This document shows positions 51,020 through 62,382 of a DNA stretch of 64,000 bases, piece by piece. Each line of letters opens with the position of its first letter. Position 1 is the first letter of the stretch. The notes beneath the pieces were generated by a model, which was not told where the DNA came from, did no database searches, and worked only from the letters and a program-made list of their open reading frames with translations. The stretch comes from Ignavibacteriales bacterium (GTDB lineage Bacteria > Bacteroidota > Ignavibacteria > Ignavibacteriales > Ignavibacteriaceae). The DNA lies in the NCBI GenBank assembly GCA_016714125.1, contig JADJNX010000002.1, positions 186,001 to 250,000 of the forward strand, read 5' to 3'. The translations under genes and the position numbers were made by a program.

Positions 51020-53027
51020 CTATTTAATTTTTTCGAGGAATTCCTGCGGAACGGTTGTACCGGGGAAATCCTTCATAACTTTGTCAATATACAACTTTGC
51101 TCTCTCCTTTTTGTTATAAGAGAGTTCGTACTGTGCCCTTCTAAGTAACATCGCCCCGGTTAAAGCATTTATCTGCTCAATATAAATATTCTTAATCCCT
51201 CCCGACTCATAAACAAAATCGGGATCTGATGCCGGGATGTACTCATCATTATCTGTTAACCGATAAAAGAAGAGATCAGGAATAAGTTTCATATTTGCCG
51301 GCAATTCAAACTCTTTGTTTGCCAGTTCTTTATCCACCAATTCGGGACCGATAAAAACGGGACGGTCTTTATAATTCTTTAGCAGAATCGCCAGCATTAC
51401 ATCTTTATATGCCCCTTCAATAATCTGAGCAGCATAGGGTAAATCCTTCTCAAACGGCACAACTTCTTTTTTAAAGACATCGGCTTCCTTTTTGTAGGAC
51501 CCTGTCAGCCATGGATAACAATTGTCAAGCTGTTGATAATACCATGAGCGCCGCAGAAGTTCTTTATCAATAATTGCAACATCTCTCCTTTCATTTTCAA
51601 CAAACTGAAAATAGTAGGAAGCAGAGAGGAAATAGTCCCACTGGTAACTAAAAATAACCGAATTTTTTGGTGCCGTTTTTAAAATTGCCTTTGTGTATTG
51701 CTCAAAAATGAGGTTCCCACTTTGATTAACGCTACCATAAGTAAATCCAATCTGTGAAAGCACAAGAACTGCCCCAACAGCAGCAGTAGTTTTCAGATTA
51801 TTAACGCGCTCATAGACGAACATCAATCCAAACACTACAAGAATTGACATCCCGATATATGCGAGTAAAAAATATGATTCAAGATCAACGATATCATAAT
51901 TTATTGCGTAAAGAACTGTTCCAAAAATCAATAACAAAGAGGTTATCAGCAGTTTTGTTGATCTTTGAATGAGATAAAAAATACCCAATAAAACCGCTAC
52001 AAGAGAGAGATAAAACTCAGAAGGTAATCCTGAAAAGAACCTGCCGAAATTTTTTGCCGCTGCCTCTGAAGAACTGAACAGCCATACCTGATATTGTTTA
52101 CCACTCACATGCCTCAAAATTCTCTCGAGGTCGATGGGATTTCCCAGTTGATCTCAGGATTCATCCCTGCCCTTATTGGGAGGTAAAGATAAATCAAAAT
52201 CAATATTGGGAAAAACAGCAACAACATTTTAGCAAGTGTGATAAAACCTTCCTTTTGAAATTTAAATTTCACAAAGAAAAGATATGCTGTTGCCGGAATT
52301 ATCAAAAGTGTTGTCATGTGATTTGAGAATGCCAGTGCAAGCACTCCGGCAAAAACCAACCAGTCAAAAATTGGTGATTTTGGAGTTACTTTGTTAGTCG
52401 CCACATCCGGTGAATTCACTTCGTTACTCTGTGACTTCGTGACTCCCCCACCAAACGCCCTGAGTAATGTAAACAATGCGGCAGAAATCAAAGCCAGGTG
52501 AAGTGAATAAACTTCCACCGAAGTACTTTGAAACCATACAGTTTTACCAAAAGCAAGAACCAGCCCGCCAACAATCGAAAAAATCATCGGGAGAGGTTGG
52601 GAATCGGCAGTTACCGTTATGATTTCATTTCCCGCGTTGTGGTTTTTGGCTTTTCCTGTTTCAACCTGTTTTTTACCCGACTTCGCTTTTTTGCTTTTAA
52701 TCCCCCTGACACTTTTTTCAAAGACTGAAAAATTGTTCAGAATATAGTCTATGCTTTTGATAAAGAAATACACACCAACGGTAGTAGTAATCGCAGCAAA
52801 AAGATTCAACTGAAAAATAGTTGAAACGGGAAGTGGTATCAATGAAAATAGCCATCCCAGCATCGTAAACAAAGGGTATCCGTTGGATGCGCAATCCCGG
52901 GAAGTGCCTGCGCTGCGGCAAGTTCACCTGTATCGATCTGTAACACCGAGGGTGCCATGGTCGAAAAATAGATGATAAAAACAAATAGTGCAGTAATTGC
53001 GGCGTAGTATTTTTTTAGTAAGTCCAT
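51020..53027 (-). CDS. DUF2723 multi-pass membrane protein (O-mannosyltransferase-like), two frameshifts
   Basis: About 669 residues. The N-terminal motif DTGELAAAQALPGIAHPTGYPLF is characteristic of DUF2723 (PF11028, also in human TMEM260, an O-mannosyltransferase). About ten membrane helices follow, then a C-terminal periplasmic region of about 300 residues (ILKTAPKNSVIFSYQWDYFL, VFIGPELVDKELANK). Breaks near 52880 and 52140 are each one G short. In the FCB group these proteins glycosylate secreted proteins, which fits the T9SS cargo here (inference). The acceptor and sugar are not determined. It overlaps the glnE stop by a base. Confidence 0.78.
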
Positions 53028-55796
53028 TAGCCTTTTAAGATTTGATGGAAAATCTCGTTATTTTGTTTTAAGCTTGACTGAACAGCTTTCGCCAGTTCAT
53101 CATACGATTCGTAATTTAAAAATTTGTAAAGAATCTCCCCTTTTTGTTTTGAAGGGAAGAGATTGCTGTTTATGTGGTAAACACACTGAATGGATAACCT
53201 GACACTCCTTAGAAACTCGAATCCTTCGAGTAATTTATTAAACTCTCCATACCTTTCGGACTGGACAGCATAACCATCCTCATCGAGCAAAGATTCATTT
53301 TCCCTCTCTTTATTCCTAAAATATTCGAGGGTCTGTCTGTTCCCTTTTCCCATACATAATTTTAAATATTCAGGATTCAAAAGTAAGAGGTATTGATTAA
53401 TAAATTCAACATCCGTAACGCCACCCCTCCCTTTTACAAGATCGGACAAGGCATTTAATCCACTAAAAGAAGCGGGATAAAGTCTTTTTCTCATCTCAAA
53501 TATCTCTTTTTTTAGAGAGAGACTGTCGAGGGTTGAAACTTTTTGTTGAATAAGTCCCGTGAATTCATCATATAATGTTGAATCCCCGTATAGGAACGAT
53601 ATCTTCGTGAGGGATTGAAGCTCCCAAATCTGGATTCTCTTCTCAAAATAGCTTTTATATGCTTCAATATCCCAAACCAGTTGCCCCGATTTCCCTTCCG
53701 GCCTAAGCCTGCAATCGGAACCCAGTGGCGCCAGTTCCTCACGCAATTTACCAAGAAGTGCAACAAATTCACTCTCTGCCTCGGGATATTTATTTATATC
53801 ATCACAAACAATTATCAGATCTGTGTCTGAATAGAGATGCATCTCCCCAAGAGAAAAACTGCCGGCTGCTGCAATAAAATACTTTGTGCCATCAGAAATC
53901 TGAAATGAGGAGATAATGGATCTCACTTTTTGTCTCAAGGTAAGCGCCAGTGCTTTGGCAGCTTCTTCCTCATCAATAAACCCCAAGACAAATTGAGACG
54001 AAATAATGAACAAAAGTGCCTTTACGGATAGAGTATTATCGGCTTCCGGATCAATCTCTTCAAACAGTTTCCCTGACATCACTATATCTTTGAGGGAGTG
54101 ATCTTCTGTTAACAAATCAACACTGATCTGTGAACATTCACAAAATCTGACTATGGTATTCAGCATAAATTCATCTTTAAACGCTTCATACCAATATGAA
54201 GGGAAAGCGCTTCTTTGCACAATCTTTGCCAGATTAGCTAATGCCGTGTCGGGGAATTTGCACATCACAAATTGTTCTATCAGAGCATCCTCAATTTCAA
54301 TAAAAAGAGATGTGGTTCTTGAATCAAATTCTTTGATCTCTACCAGCCCCTTCCCCTCTTTTAGAAACAGGATGTTCTTTTTTGCCCTGTTAATATCTTT
54401 AAAGGTCGAAAAGTTTTGTTCCCTTTTAAAATCGGATGTATCAACTCCGATTATCGATTCATAAATCTTGCGAACTTTTGTCCGGTAGTCCTGAAGTTTT
54501 GTAAAAAATGCGTCCGGTCTATAAAATTGGAGGTATTTGGACAGGCTTTTCAGCAGATCACCTTCTCTTGGAATGACATGGGTCTGCCTGTCATTCATAA
54601 GTTGGAGATAATGCTCAATCCTTCTGTAAAAATGTAGGCCTCTGTTAACAGATCAGCTTCTTCAATGTTCAGTATCTTTAGCTCAGTCAAAGCACCGATC
54701 GCTGTTAAAGAATTTCCAGTTCTTACCGAAGGGTTTTTCCCGCCATTTAACATCTGCAAAGCCTGGACACCAAACTCTATATCCCTTATCCCGCCTTTAA
54801 AAAGCTTGATATTGTTCTCATCACCAATATTTCGGAGCATCGATTCCCTTAGTGCTGCGATTTGTTCGGTTGGTGACTTAAAAAAAGATGCCGGGTAGAT
54901 AAAAGGCGTAACCGAATCGATAAATGTTTTATAAAGTTTTTTGTTGCCACAAAGAAAACCGGCTTTAATGAGCATCTGCCTTTCCCAGTTTTCGCCCCTT
55001 GTTTCATAATATAAAATGGTGTCTTGAAGTGTTCTTGCCAGGGGTGCGGCATGCCCATCGGGACGTAATCTGAAATCCACACGGAAAAGGAATCCTGCTT
55101 CAGTCATCGTCATTGCAGATTCTGTAAATAGAATTATTGTTTCATGCAGCAGTTCAAAATACTCTTTACCGTTTGGCAGCTTAAAATTATTATTGAACAC
55201 AACAATCAGATCAATATCGGAACTGTAATTAAGTTCACCACCACCCAGTTTCCCAAGAGAGATGACAGCAAAATCTCTGATTTTGTCCAATAATGGTCTA
55301 AATTCTTCATTAACAGATTTTTCACCTGATAATTCACCAAATCCAACACCGTTTATTCCGTAATTAACCAAAGTTTTTTCAAGGCATATTAAAAATAGTG
55401 CCTCACCGACTACCGTTGCAATTACTGAAAGTTCTTCTGTTGCCCGTCTCAGTTCAGATTCAGGATTTCTTACCAGAACATCTGTCAGGTAATTACTGTT
55501 AGCTGCAACCGCGACCACCACTTCAATCTGAAGAGGATAACGCAGAAAATCCCTCAATAATGCAGTTTTACTATAACTGCTCTCGATGATTCTGAAAAAT
55601 TATTCTCACATCCACGATGAAAATGGTAACGATTTGTCTGAATTTCCACAATGGAAAACAAACCATCCATCTCTTCGGGTGAGAGATAACCGTGGATCAG
55701 TTCAAACAGTCTATTTGTGAATTCTTCTGACAGAGGCAACAGGTTACTTTTAAAGTTAATAAAAACAATTTTTAAATTTACAGAAAAATCACCCAA
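53027..55796 (-). CDS. glnE: GlnE-like bifunctional glutamine synthetase adenylyltransferase, two frameshifts
   Basis: About 923 residues. Two nucleotidyltransferase domains of the GlnE type are present: the first has SLGKLGGGELNYSSDIDLIVVF (about residue 180), RVDFRLRPDGHAAPLA and GGIRDIEF; the second has AAAGSFSLGEMHLYSDTDLIIV (about 650), DCRLRPEGKSGQLV and GGVTDVEF. It adenylylates and de-adenylylates glutamine synthetase in response to PII. The N-terminal 80 residues look shorter than in E. coli. Breaks near 55560 and 54600 are one T short each. The start is TTG 55796. Confidence 0.87.
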
Positions 55797-55877
55797 TCAA
55801 TTTCTGTTTCAAATTTATTTTATTTTGGTTATATTGTGTTGTAATACTCAAATTGTTTTATTAATCTCCCCAACGGT

Positions 55878-55908
55878 TTTGATTATACAGCAAAATATTC
55901 TAATTTTA
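55878..55908 (+). promoter_or_regulatory. Predicted promoter for the first BNR T9SS gene
   Basis: TTTG, exactly 19 bases, TAATTTTA (last base off consensus). The -7 end is 46 nt before the ATG at 55955. Confidence 0.5.
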
Positions 55909-55954
55909 GTGTGTAAAATCCATTTACCGTTTTTTTAATCATAGAAGGATTCTC

Positions 55955-58542
55955 ATGAAAACAAAGCTTTTCTCTCTGTTCACAATATTTCTCCTCTCCG
56001 CTCTCACAGTCGGGATTTTCATAAAAGCTTCAAATGAAGAACATTTTTCTCATTCGAAGAGTTTAAAACAATATAAAATTGAAAAGAAGAAGAACGGGAA
56101 ACCCAATTATGGTTCTCCTGACAAAGCTGTTCAATGGTTAATTGATCAACGCCTCTCAGCAACAGGATACATTCCAACCGATTGGCGCAGAACAGCTCTC
56201 GAACATATCAACAGATTTAATATTAAACAGGGCGCCACCGAAGATTTTAACTGGACTGCTTTAGGACCGGGTAACATCGGCGGTAGAATCCGTGCAATGG
56301 TTGTTCACCCTACAGATACAAACACCATTTATATCGGTGCCGCAGGTGGTGGTGTATGGAAAACCACTGACGGAGGTGCTTCATGGCAGCCGTTAAAAGA
56401 CCTGATGGAAAATCTGGCGGTAAACGCCCTTTGTATGGACCCTGCCAATTCAAATATTCTTTATGCCGGAACAGGCGAAGGCTTTTTTAATGTTGATGCT
56501 CTTCAGGGCGAAGGTATCTTCAAAACAACCGATGGTGGTGCCAGTTGGTCACAACTTAATTCCACATTAAATGCAAATTTTTATTTTGTAAACAAACTCG
56601 CTTATGACGGCTCCACAAACACCCTTTGGGCTGCCACCAGAGCAGGTCTCTATTACTCAACTGATGGAGGAGCAAGTTTCCAAAACCGTACTCTTGGCGA
56701 CAACACAAATGTTACTGATATCGCAATTGCAAATTCTAATCCTTCAACAATTTATGTTGCACAGGGCTTGGGACAAGACGGTAGAATGATGGTAAGTACA
56801 GATGCAGGAAGTTCGTTTTCACAAACCTTTACCCGTTCAGGTATCGGAAGACTTGTTGTAGCTGCTTCACCATCTAATCCTGCTATTGCATTTCTTTCAG
56901 GTCAGAATACCCAAACAAACCAGTGTGGTGCTTTTGTGAAATCCACAGACGGAGGAGCAACTTGGAATGATGTAGCGATCCCTGGACCTACATCCTCAGG
57001 CGATCCAACATACACAGGTCAACAAGCATGGTATAATAACATCCTTGCTGTTCACCCTACAAACCCAAATATAGTTTATGCAGCCGGTTTGGATGCTTTT
57101 GGTTCTCAAGATGGTGGCACTTCATGGACACAAATTTCACAATGGGACGCTGAGCGAACCAATCCAATTTTCGCTCATGCGGATCATCATATTATCGCTT
57201 TTAATCCTCTTAACAGTAATACTGTTTACCTCGGAAACGATGGTGGAGTTTATAAAAGTTTAAACGGTGGCACCGAGTGGATAGCCCTTAACAACGGTTT
57301 GGCCATTACTCAATTTTATTATGGCGCTGTTCATCCTACATTAAACAGATTTTATGGCGGTTGTCAGGATAATGGAACCATTGCCACAGACAATTCACAG
57401 AACTGGACAGAGATAATTGGTGGTGATGGTGGAGCAACCGAGGTTGATTACAATAACCCTAACTTTGTTTATGGCGAATACACCAACTTCTGTTTTTATA
57501 AATCAACTGATGGTGGTGCAAATTTTGTAAAATCAATGAACGGAATTCCTGTTGGTCCGGGTACCTTCGATGGAACCACTGACAGAACTCTTTTCATTAC
57601 TCCATTTATCATGGATCCAAATGACCCAACAATCCTTGTTGGTGGAAGTTACAGAGTTTGGAGAACAACAAATCAGGCAGAAAACTGGACTGCTATCTCC
57701 GGCGATCTTACAGGTGATGGAACCGGTAGCAATGGAGCCTCCATCTCCACCCTTGCCATAGCTAAAGGCAATTCACATATTATCTATGCTGGTTGTACAA
57801 ACGGCAGAGTTCAAATTACCACTAATGCAGGTGGAACATGGAACATAAGAGAGACAGGTCTTCCTTCTGCATACGCAACCAGAATTGTTATTGACCCAAC
57901 AAATTCGTCTGTAGCCTATATCTCTTTCTCAGGATTTGCAAATGGCGAAAAGGTTTATAAAACCACTGACCTTGGCGCTTCATGGACAAATGTTACCGGA
58001 AACCTCCCTAACATTCCTGTGAATGCGCTTCTGCTTGCTCCTTCAAGACCTGAAGCAATTTTGCAGGCACAGATCTTGGCGTTTTCACCTCAACCGACGG
58101 TGGCGCAAACTGGTTCAGAGATGGTCTTAGCTTACCTAATGTAGCTGTTTTTGATATGGATTATAGAGCTTCTGACGACAGAATTTTTGCTCACACACAC
58201 GGTAGAGGTGTATTTTCAACTCCTGCCGGGCCAACTTCCATAAAGGAAATTGTTGGTTCACCTTCAGAGTTTTCACTGATGCAAAACTTCCCAAATCCAT
58301 TTAATCCAACAACAAAAATCAGATTTAACATCCCAACCAATCAGGAAGTTACTCTTAAGGTTTATGACGCCCAGGGCAAAGAGGTGGCTTTACTCCTCAA
58401 CAGATCTCTTTCTGCCGGAAGTTATGAAGCTGAATGGAGTGGACAAGACAAATTTGGAATGCCAATGGCATCAGGAATCTACTTCTGCAGAGTAACCGCC
58501 GGTAACTCACAGAAAACGATAAAGATGATTCTTAACAAGTAA
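55955..58542 (+). CDS. Large secreted BNR/sortilin-type beta-propeller protein with T9SS sorting domain, one frameshift
   Basis: About 862 residues. A signal peptide is followed by a pro-like segment, then repeated BNR/Asp-box blades (GGGVWKTTDGGASWQPL, GIFKTTDGGASWSQL, GLYYSTDGGASFQN, CAFVKSTDGGATWND, GGVYKSLNGGTEW), as in Vps10/sialidase-like propellers. A T9SS domain ends the protein (NFPNPFNPTTKIRFNI, SGIYFCRVT). One T is short at about 58055; restoring it gives GTDLGVFTSTDGGANW. It is surface-exposed or released and its ligand is unknown. The same architecture recurs in the 961-residue paralog at 59171. Confidence 0.88.
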
Positions 58543-58625
58543 CTTGAGTACTTGAGGGACTTGAGTACTTAAGTACTTGAGTCTCTCAGGTTTCTCCGGT
58601 TTCTCAAGTCTCTCAAGTTTCTCTC
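58543..58625. repeat. 8-bp repeat array with inverted halves
   Basis: ACTTGAGT-type units in the first half (from the stop codon on) and TCTCAAGT-type units in the second. The halves can pair and the array includes the palindrome AGTACTTAAGTACT. It likely works as a terminator after the BNR gene. Confidence 0.75.
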
Positions 58626-58717
58626 CTCCCCCTGTGCGTCAAATCAAAAGTCAAAATTTTCGTGGGTATTTTTTCCCCAAATTACCTTATATTTCCATGA
58701 TTAATCGAGGAACATCT

Positions 58718-59155
58718 ATGAAAATAATTAACGCATCTATAATTCTTCTATTTGGTCTTGTTTTTTTAGGCTGCTGTGATTGTACCACAAAAAACACTTC
58801 AGAAATTGGAGACACAACAAAAAATCCTGTTAATAATAATCCAACTACAATTCAAAATAACAAAACCGTCGCTATGGTGGAAATTGTTAATATTGATGTA
58901 AAAAGTGAAACCGAATATTCGGCTAAAATTGAAGTTAACCAAATATTCGTGGACGATGCTTATCCAAGCATTGCAGTTGAAAAATCGATTTATGAAGTTG
59001 TCCCAAACTTTAGATTCGGTGAAAACAAAGAGATGCTCGAAGATGATGTAAATCTCGAACTGAAAAATTTCTCAAAAAAGAAACCCGGCGATAAAGTAAA
59101 AGTTGAGTTTTTTTTAAGTGACAACAAATGGATCCTTCACAGGATATTAAAATAA
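58718..59155 (+). CDS. Small lipoprotein of unknown function
   Basis: About 145 residues. The lipobox is LVFLGC (LGCC), followed by a low-complexity spacer rich in T, N and K. A compact beta-rich domain then runs from about residue 47 (VAMVEIVNIDVKSETEYSAKIEVNQIF, VEKSIYEVVPNF, KVKVEFFLS). I chose the ATG 58718 (GAGG upstream) because the open frame upstream is low-complexity repeat. TATATTTC at 58688-58695 may be its -7 element. It lies between the two BNR T9SS genes, 15 nt before the second, and may be part of their surface complex. The family is not recognised. Confidence 0.65.
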   Translation: MKIINASIILLFGLVFLGCCDCTTKNTSEIGDTTKNPVNNNPTTIQNNKTVAMVEIVNIDVKSETEYSAKIEVNQIFVDDAYPSIAVEKSIYEVVPNFRFGENKEMLEDDVNLELKNFSKKKPGDKVKVEFFLSDNKWILHRILK

Positions 59156-59170
59156 TTCCGGAGAATTAAA

Positions 59171-62056
59171 ATGTTTAAAAAATTACAAGTATCGTTATTT
59201 TCCCTCGTTATTACCGGGCTTCTTGTAGCTGCATTTATTAATGCAAATGAGAATCCAGGTGCCGTAACAATGGATGACTATATTAAATATAAAATTGAAA
59301 AAAAGAAACACGCGAAACCCAACAACGGATTTCCCGATGAAGCAATGAAGTGGTATATGGACCAAAGAAAATCTGCAACAGGAAACATTCCTGAAAACTG
59401 GCGTGAAGAAGCCATGCAACATATTGCCCGCTTCAATACCCCTGAAGCAGGCTTGGATAACCCAGAAGCTCTCACATGGACTGAAAAAGGTCCCGGGAAC
59501 ATAGGTGGAAGAGTTAGAACCATTGTTGTCCATCCAGCCAACCCAAGTATCCTCTACTTTGGTGCAGTTAGTGGTGGTGTCTGGAAATCAACCAATGGTG
59601 GCACATCGTGGACACCTCTGAATGATTTAATGGAAAACCTTGCCGTTTGTGCGCTTGTTATGGATCCTTCCAATTCAAACATTCTTTATGCCGGAACAGG
59701 CGAAGGCTTTTTTAATGCTGATGCCGTCAGAGGTGCCGGAATATTTAAAACCACCGATGCCGGAGCCAGTTGGACAAAACTTTCGTCCACTGCTACAACA
59801 GATTTTCAATATGTAAACAAACTTGTTATAGATGATCTTACCGGAAACCTTTGGGCTGCAACAAGAGGCGGACTTTTCAGATCCACCAACGGCGGAACAG
59901 CTTTTACAGAGATTGTTACTACATCCAATTGTATGGATCTTGAAATTGCCGGAACAAATTTTTCAGATAACCAGTGTGGTGTTTTTGTAAAATCCACAAA
60001 TGGCGGAACCAACTGGAGTAACATTACAATTCCGGGTCCTGCTTTCTCGGGTGCAACAACCTATACTTCGGGTCAGGCATGGTATAATAATATAGTAGCT
60101 GTTGATCCCGGAAATGCAAACATTATTTATGCAGCTGGTCTCGATGCCTGGAAAACCACCAACGGTGGAACTTCATGGACCCAGATATCCAACTGGTACT
60201 CACAAGGTGGAGCGCCACCATTTATGCACGCTGATATCCATGCGATTGCTTTTCACCCAACCACTCCTTCCACTTTCTTTGTTGGAAATGATGGCGGTGT
60301 TTACAAATCAACCAATAGCGGTTCTTCATGGGTTTCACTTAATAACAACCTTGGCATAACACAATTTTATTATGGTACAATCCATCCAACACTTGATAAA
60401 TATTATGGTGGAACACAGGATAATGGTACCCTGGCACTTTCTTCCGGTGTTAACTGGGTAGAAATCATCGGCGGTGATGGTGGAGCAACAGAAATCAATT
60501 ATAACAATCCAAGCCTGATGTTTGGTGAATATGTAAATTTCTGTTTCCTTAAATCAACCGATGGTGGTGCTACTTTTAACAAATCAATGAACGGAATTCC
60601 TATAGGTCCGGATTTCTGGGACGGAACAACTGACAGAACTCTCTTTATCAGCCCGTTTACCATGGATCCTAATGACCCCGCAATCCTCATTGGCGGAACA
60701 TACCGTGTATGGAGAACCACTAACTCGGCTACTAACTGGACCGCCATCTCCGGTGACCTTACAGGTGACGGAACAGGTGGAAACGGCGCAACAATTTCTG
60801 CCGTTACTATCGCAAAAGGTAATTCCAGTGTCATTTATGTTGGTACCTCAAATGGTAGAGTTCAAGTAACTACAAACACAGGTTCAAGCTGGACCTTAAG
60901 AAATTCAGGTCTTCCGGCTGCTTATGTAACAAAGGTGGCTATTGACCCAACAAACAGCAATATTGCTTACGCCACTTTCTCAGGATTCGCTGCAGGTCAA
61001 AAAGTCTATAAAACAACCAATGCAGGTTCAAACTGGACAAACATTTCTTCTAACCTGCCAAATATACCTGTAAACTCATTTGCAATTAATCCTTCATCCA
61101 CCTCAACTCTTTATGCAGGTACCGATCTTGGTGTCTTCTCAACCACTGATGGTGGATCAAGCTGGGTTAGGGATGGATCAACCCTTCCTAATGTTGTGGT
61201 TTCCGACCTCAGAATCAGAGCCAGTGATAACAAACTTGTTGCTTTCACACACGGAAGAGGAACCTGGGTTTCCACTATTGGCGGTGGCGGTGGTGCACAA
61301 ATTACCGAACTGACCTATGAGAATGGAATTCCTGTTAATGGATACACATGGGCAAACAATGGTCAGGGTTCTGCAAACAGAATGACTGCACCCGGTTCCA
61401 ATCTTAAATTGGTGGAAATCAGTTTTTATATCACAAGTGTATCAGCAGGAACCGGAACATTTAAACCGATTGTTCGAACATCCAGTAACGGTGCTCCCGG
61501 AACCGATCTTGTAAATTACAATCCTGTTACTGCTTCATCAACCCCCGGATGGAGTGCCTGGAACACCTCTGCACAGAATATCATGGTATCCAACGACTTC
61601 TTCATTGGTATGATCTTCGACGGTGTAAATAAACCAAATTTTGGTTACAACACCACCAACAATGGCAGAGCCTGGGATTACAACGGATCATCCTGGTCGG
61701 CATGGGCTGAAACTTACCTCATGAGAGCAAAGGTTCAATCAACAACAGCTATTATCGAATTTGATAACACTGTCCCAACTGCTTTTGAGTTGTTCCAAAA
61801 CTACCCAAATCCATTTAACCCCACAACCAGCATCAGATTTTCACTCCCTGAAGCCGGTGAAGTCGTAATGATAGTTTACGACATCAGCGGAAAAAAGATT
61901 GCAGAAATCGCCAGCGGTTACCATCAAGCAGGTAGATATACCTACGAATGGAACGGGAAAAACGATTTTGGCAGTGGAGTGGCATCGGGTGTGTATCTCT
62001 GCACAATAAAAGCCGGTGGCAAAATGCAGACAGTAAAAATGATTCTCAACAAGTAA
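59171..62056 (+). CDS. Second large secreted BNR beta-propeller protein with T9SS sorting domain
   Basis: 961 residues, intact, start ATG 59171 with GGAG upstream. It is closely similar to the 55955 gene through the propeller (GTGEGFFNADAVRGAGIFKTT, GNDGGVYKSTN, FISPFTMDPNDPAILIGGTYRVWR, YAGTDLGVFSTTDGGSSW). It lacks about one blade near residues 245-265: after GTAFTEIVTTSNCMDLEIAGTNF it resumes at NQCGVFVKSTN. It has an extra carbohydrate-binding-like module of about 150 residues (ITELTYENGIPVNGYTWANN, WSAWAETYLM) before the T9SS domain (NYPNPFNPTTSIRFSL, SGVYLCTIKA). It was probably duplicated with its neighbour. Confidence 0.9.
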   Translation: MFKKLQVSLFSLVITGLLVAAFINANENPGAVTMDDYIKYKIEKKKHAKPNNGFPDEAMKWYMDQRKSATGNIPENWREEAMQHIARFNTPEAGLDNPEALTWTEKGPGNIGGRVRTIVVHPANPSILYFGAVSGGVWKSTNGGTSWTPLNDLMENLAVCALVMDPSNSNILYAGTGEGFFNADAVRGAGIFKTTDAGASWTKLSSTATTDFQYVNKLVIDDLTGNLWAATRGGLFRSTNGGTAFTEIVTTSNCMDLEIAGTNFSDNQCGVFVKSTNGGTNWSNITIPGPAFSGATTYTSGQAWYNNIVAVDPGNANIIYAAGLDAWKTTNGGTSWTQISNWYSQGGAPPFMHADIHAIAFHPTTPSTFFVGNDGGVYKSTNSGSSWVSLNNNLGITQFYYGTIHPTLDKYYGGTQDNGTLALSSGVNWVEIIGGDGGATEINYNNPSLMFGEYVNFCFLKSTDGGATFNKSMNGIPIGPDFWDGTTDRTLFISPFTMDPNDPAILIGGTYRVWRTTNSATNWTAISGDLTGDGTGGNGATISAVTIAKGNSSVIYVGTSNGRVQVTTNTGSSWTLRNSGLPAAYVTKVAIDPTNSNIAYATFSGFAAGQKVYKTTNAGSNWTNISSNLPNIPVNSFAINPSSTSTLYAGTDLGVFSTTDGGSSWVRDGSTLPNVVVSDLRIRASDNKLVAFTHGRGTWVSTIGGGGGAQITELTYENGIPVNGYTWANNGQGSANRMTAPGSNLKLVEISFYITSVSAGTGTFKPIVRTSSNGAPGTDLVNYNPVTASSTPGWSAWNTSAQNIMVSNDFFIGMIFDGVNKPNFGYNTTNNGRAWDYNGSSWSAWAETYLMRAKVQSTTAIIEFDNTVPTAFELFQNYPNPFNPTTSIRFSLPEAGEVVMIVYDISGKKIAEIASGYHQAGRYTYEWNGKNDFGSGVASGVYLCTIKAGGKMQTVKMILNK

Positions 62057-62060
62057 GAGA

Positions 62061-62262
62061 TTCAGAACTTCAGTACTTCAGAACCTCAGTGGGTTAAGCC
62101 TGCTGAGGTTCTTTGTATTTTAAAGACTTGAGTACTTGAGTACCTGAGTGTTTCAGAGCTTCAGAGGTTCCGAGGTTCCGAAGTTCCGAGGTTCTATAAT
62201 TCTAAAGTTCTAAAGTTCTAAAGTTCTAAGGTTCTAAAGTTCTAAAGTTCCGAGGTTCTCCC
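62061..62262. repeat. 8-bp repeat array with inverted halves, about 200 bp
   Basis: The first part has CAGAACTT- and CAGTACTT-type units. After a spacer, units of the opposite orientation follow: TTCCGAGG, TTCCGAAG, TTCTAAAG (five or more in a row). It is the largest array here and lies between the second BNR gene and the KamA-family gene. Confidence 0.85.
62080..62118 (+). terminator. Terminator formed by the repeat halves
   Basis: AGAACCTCAG pairs with CTGAGGTTCT around a loop of 13 bases, followed by TTGTATTTT. It ends the BNR operon about 24 nt after the stop. Confidence 0.7.
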
Positions 62263-62270
62263 CCTTCCGT

Positions 62271-62301
62271 TTTGATTTCCTCAAATATTTTATTATATTT
62301 C
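62271..62301 (+). promoter_or_regulatory. Predicted promoter for the KamA-family gene
   Basis: TTTG, exactly 19 bases, TATATTTC. Only the last base differs from TAnnTTTG. The ATG is about 80 nt downstream. Confidence 0.6.
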
Positions 62302-62382
62302 CCGACTGTTCCGCAGGCATTCATAGATACCATCGGAAATTTGCAAAAATTTGGATTTTTCTGAGGATTTAACGGAGACACC

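Noticed and set aside
62061..62262. CRISPR or VNTR-type coding repeat
   Set aside because: An 8-bp period with variable units and inverted halves; no conserved repeat-spacer layout and no open frame.
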